A DNA stretch of 34,682 nucleotides, taken from assembly GCA_021805565.1 (NCBI GenBank), contig JAJZFA010000057.1, positions 1 through 34,682 of the forward strand. Reading direction: 5' to 3'. The notes below the pieces were generated by a model, which was not told the origin of the DNA, made no database searches, and saw nothing but the letters and a program-made list of their open reading frames with translations. Source of the DNA: Pseudomonadota bacterium. GTDB taxonomy: Bacteria > Pseudomonadota > Alphaproteobacteria > Acetobacterales > Acetobacteraceae. Below, one piece after another: positions 34,248 to 34,682 of the stretch (position 1 is its first letter; every line of letters begins with the position of its first letter). Made by a program: the position numbers and the translations under genes.

Positions 34248-34280
34248 CATTGCCTTGGCGCAAGCTGCGCCAAGGCAATG
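34248..34280. repeat. perfect 15-bp inverted repeat
   Basis: CATTGCCTTGGCGCA and TGCGCCAAGGCAATG separated by AGC. It sits 18 nt past the terminator and 16 nt from the end of the minus-strand gene, so it could end transcription from that side. The TTGCCTT word also occurs just upstream at 34165. Confidence 0.7.
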
Positions 34281-34295
34281 AGGCAGGACACTATG

Positions 34296-34676
34296 TCAAA
34301 ATTGCTTATAGACTAAGTCCGGCGCGGAGCCATTCAGGATTAGGGTGAAGGCAACCAACACGATTACCATGGTTGTCGCACTGACTGTCCGCCAATAGCG
34401 AGAGGGAGGAGGCACTCCGGCCTCCGGTGTGTCACCGCTTCTGAACCGGCCGGTGGCAGCCCATGCGGACAGCAAAACGGTCGCGAGGGCGAAGACCAAT
34501 AGCCAGGCCATTAGGCTTGCGGCTAAACCGCCCGTTGTCATGAAGCTGTCCAACTGTAACCGTCCGGTGATCCCCGCCTGGAGGCAGATTTTGGCGGGGC
34601 TATAATCCCTGTCAGGCAGCATCCCGCTGATCCAGCCTTTCCCGGACCTGGGCGAGGTTCCACGGCAGTAATTCAT
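34296..34676 (-). CDS. hypothetical small membrane protein
   Basis: A 126-residue frame reaching almost to the window edge, so the upstream signals of its first ATG are not visible. An internal ATG at 34541 (MTTGGLAASLMAWLLV) would give about 81 residues and might be the real start. Two hydrophobic segments are seen, ASLMAWLLVFALATVLLSAW and TTMVIVLVAFTLIL, separated by a short polar loop. No family is recognised. Confidence 0.45.
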   Translation of the reverse strand: MNYCRGTSPRSGKGWISGMLPDRDYSPAKICLQAGITGRLQLDSFMTTGGLAASLMAWLLVFALATVLLSAWAATGRFRSGDTPEAGVPPPSRYWRTVSATTMVIVLVAFTLILNGSAPDLVYKQF

Positions 34677-34682
34677 GGACCC

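Overview
This GC-rich window, densely packed in operons, looks like the chromosome of an alphaproteobacterium, probably Rhodospirillales and perhaps Acetobacteraceae. Grounds: a hisB-DUF2628-hisH-(GNAT)-hisA-hisF-hisE cluster, a glnK-amtB pair followed by a BBP2-type porin, frequent GTG/TTG starts, and many CoA-dependent catabolic genes. The taxon is inferred from gene content and style only. No rRNA, tRNA, CRISPR array or intact transposase was recognised.

Region by region. (1) 216-7200, plus strand: a complete ribose/CUT2-like sugar ABC importer with two permeases, a periplasmic binding protein and a double ATPase. One permease is fused to a C-terminal SMP-30/strictosidine-synthase-like beta-propeller, and a second free propeller protein follows. 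A HIT nucleotide hydrolase (7258-7635) comes next. (2) 7704-11540: a thiamine-phosphate-synthase-like gene and an acyl-CoA ligase on the minus strand, divergent from two SDR oxidoreductases. (3) 11860-13266, minus: soluble transhydrogenase SthA. (4) 13930-17273, minus: glnK-amtB and a BBP2 porin, with a good sigma-54 promoter candidate upstream of glnK. (5) 17674-20058, plus: two adjacent, dissimilar acyl-CoA dehydrogenases, probably one heteromeric enzyme. (6) 20108-24590, minus: a PotABCD-type importer in which one permease and the ATPase are a single polypeptide. (7) 25048-29393, plus: histidine biosynthesis genes, with an acetyltransferase inserted and an unusually basic N-terminal extension on HisE. 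(8) 29554-34682: a small lipoprotein, a crotonase lacking one usual catalytic Glu, a zinc-ribbon methyltransferase, an EnvC-like degenerate LytM protein, a strong terminator and a small putative membrane protein.

How the genes relate. The two ABC systems import organic solutes. The propeller domains of the first probably hydrolyse a lactone or ester connected with its substrate. The CoA ligase, acyl-CoA dehydrogenases, crotonase and SDRs suit catabolism of a carboxylic acid through CoA thioesters. GlnK and AmtB handle ammonium uptake, and the downstream porin may let solutes through the outer membrane.

The least expected structures are: the permease-lactonase fusion; the permease-ATPase fusion, which carries an internal ribosome-binding site and start; a structured 63-bp repeat present once inside the polyamine-type operon and twice in tandem about 8 kb away, attached to a shared 3' unit; and strong hairpins placed between the binding-protein and permease genes of both importers.
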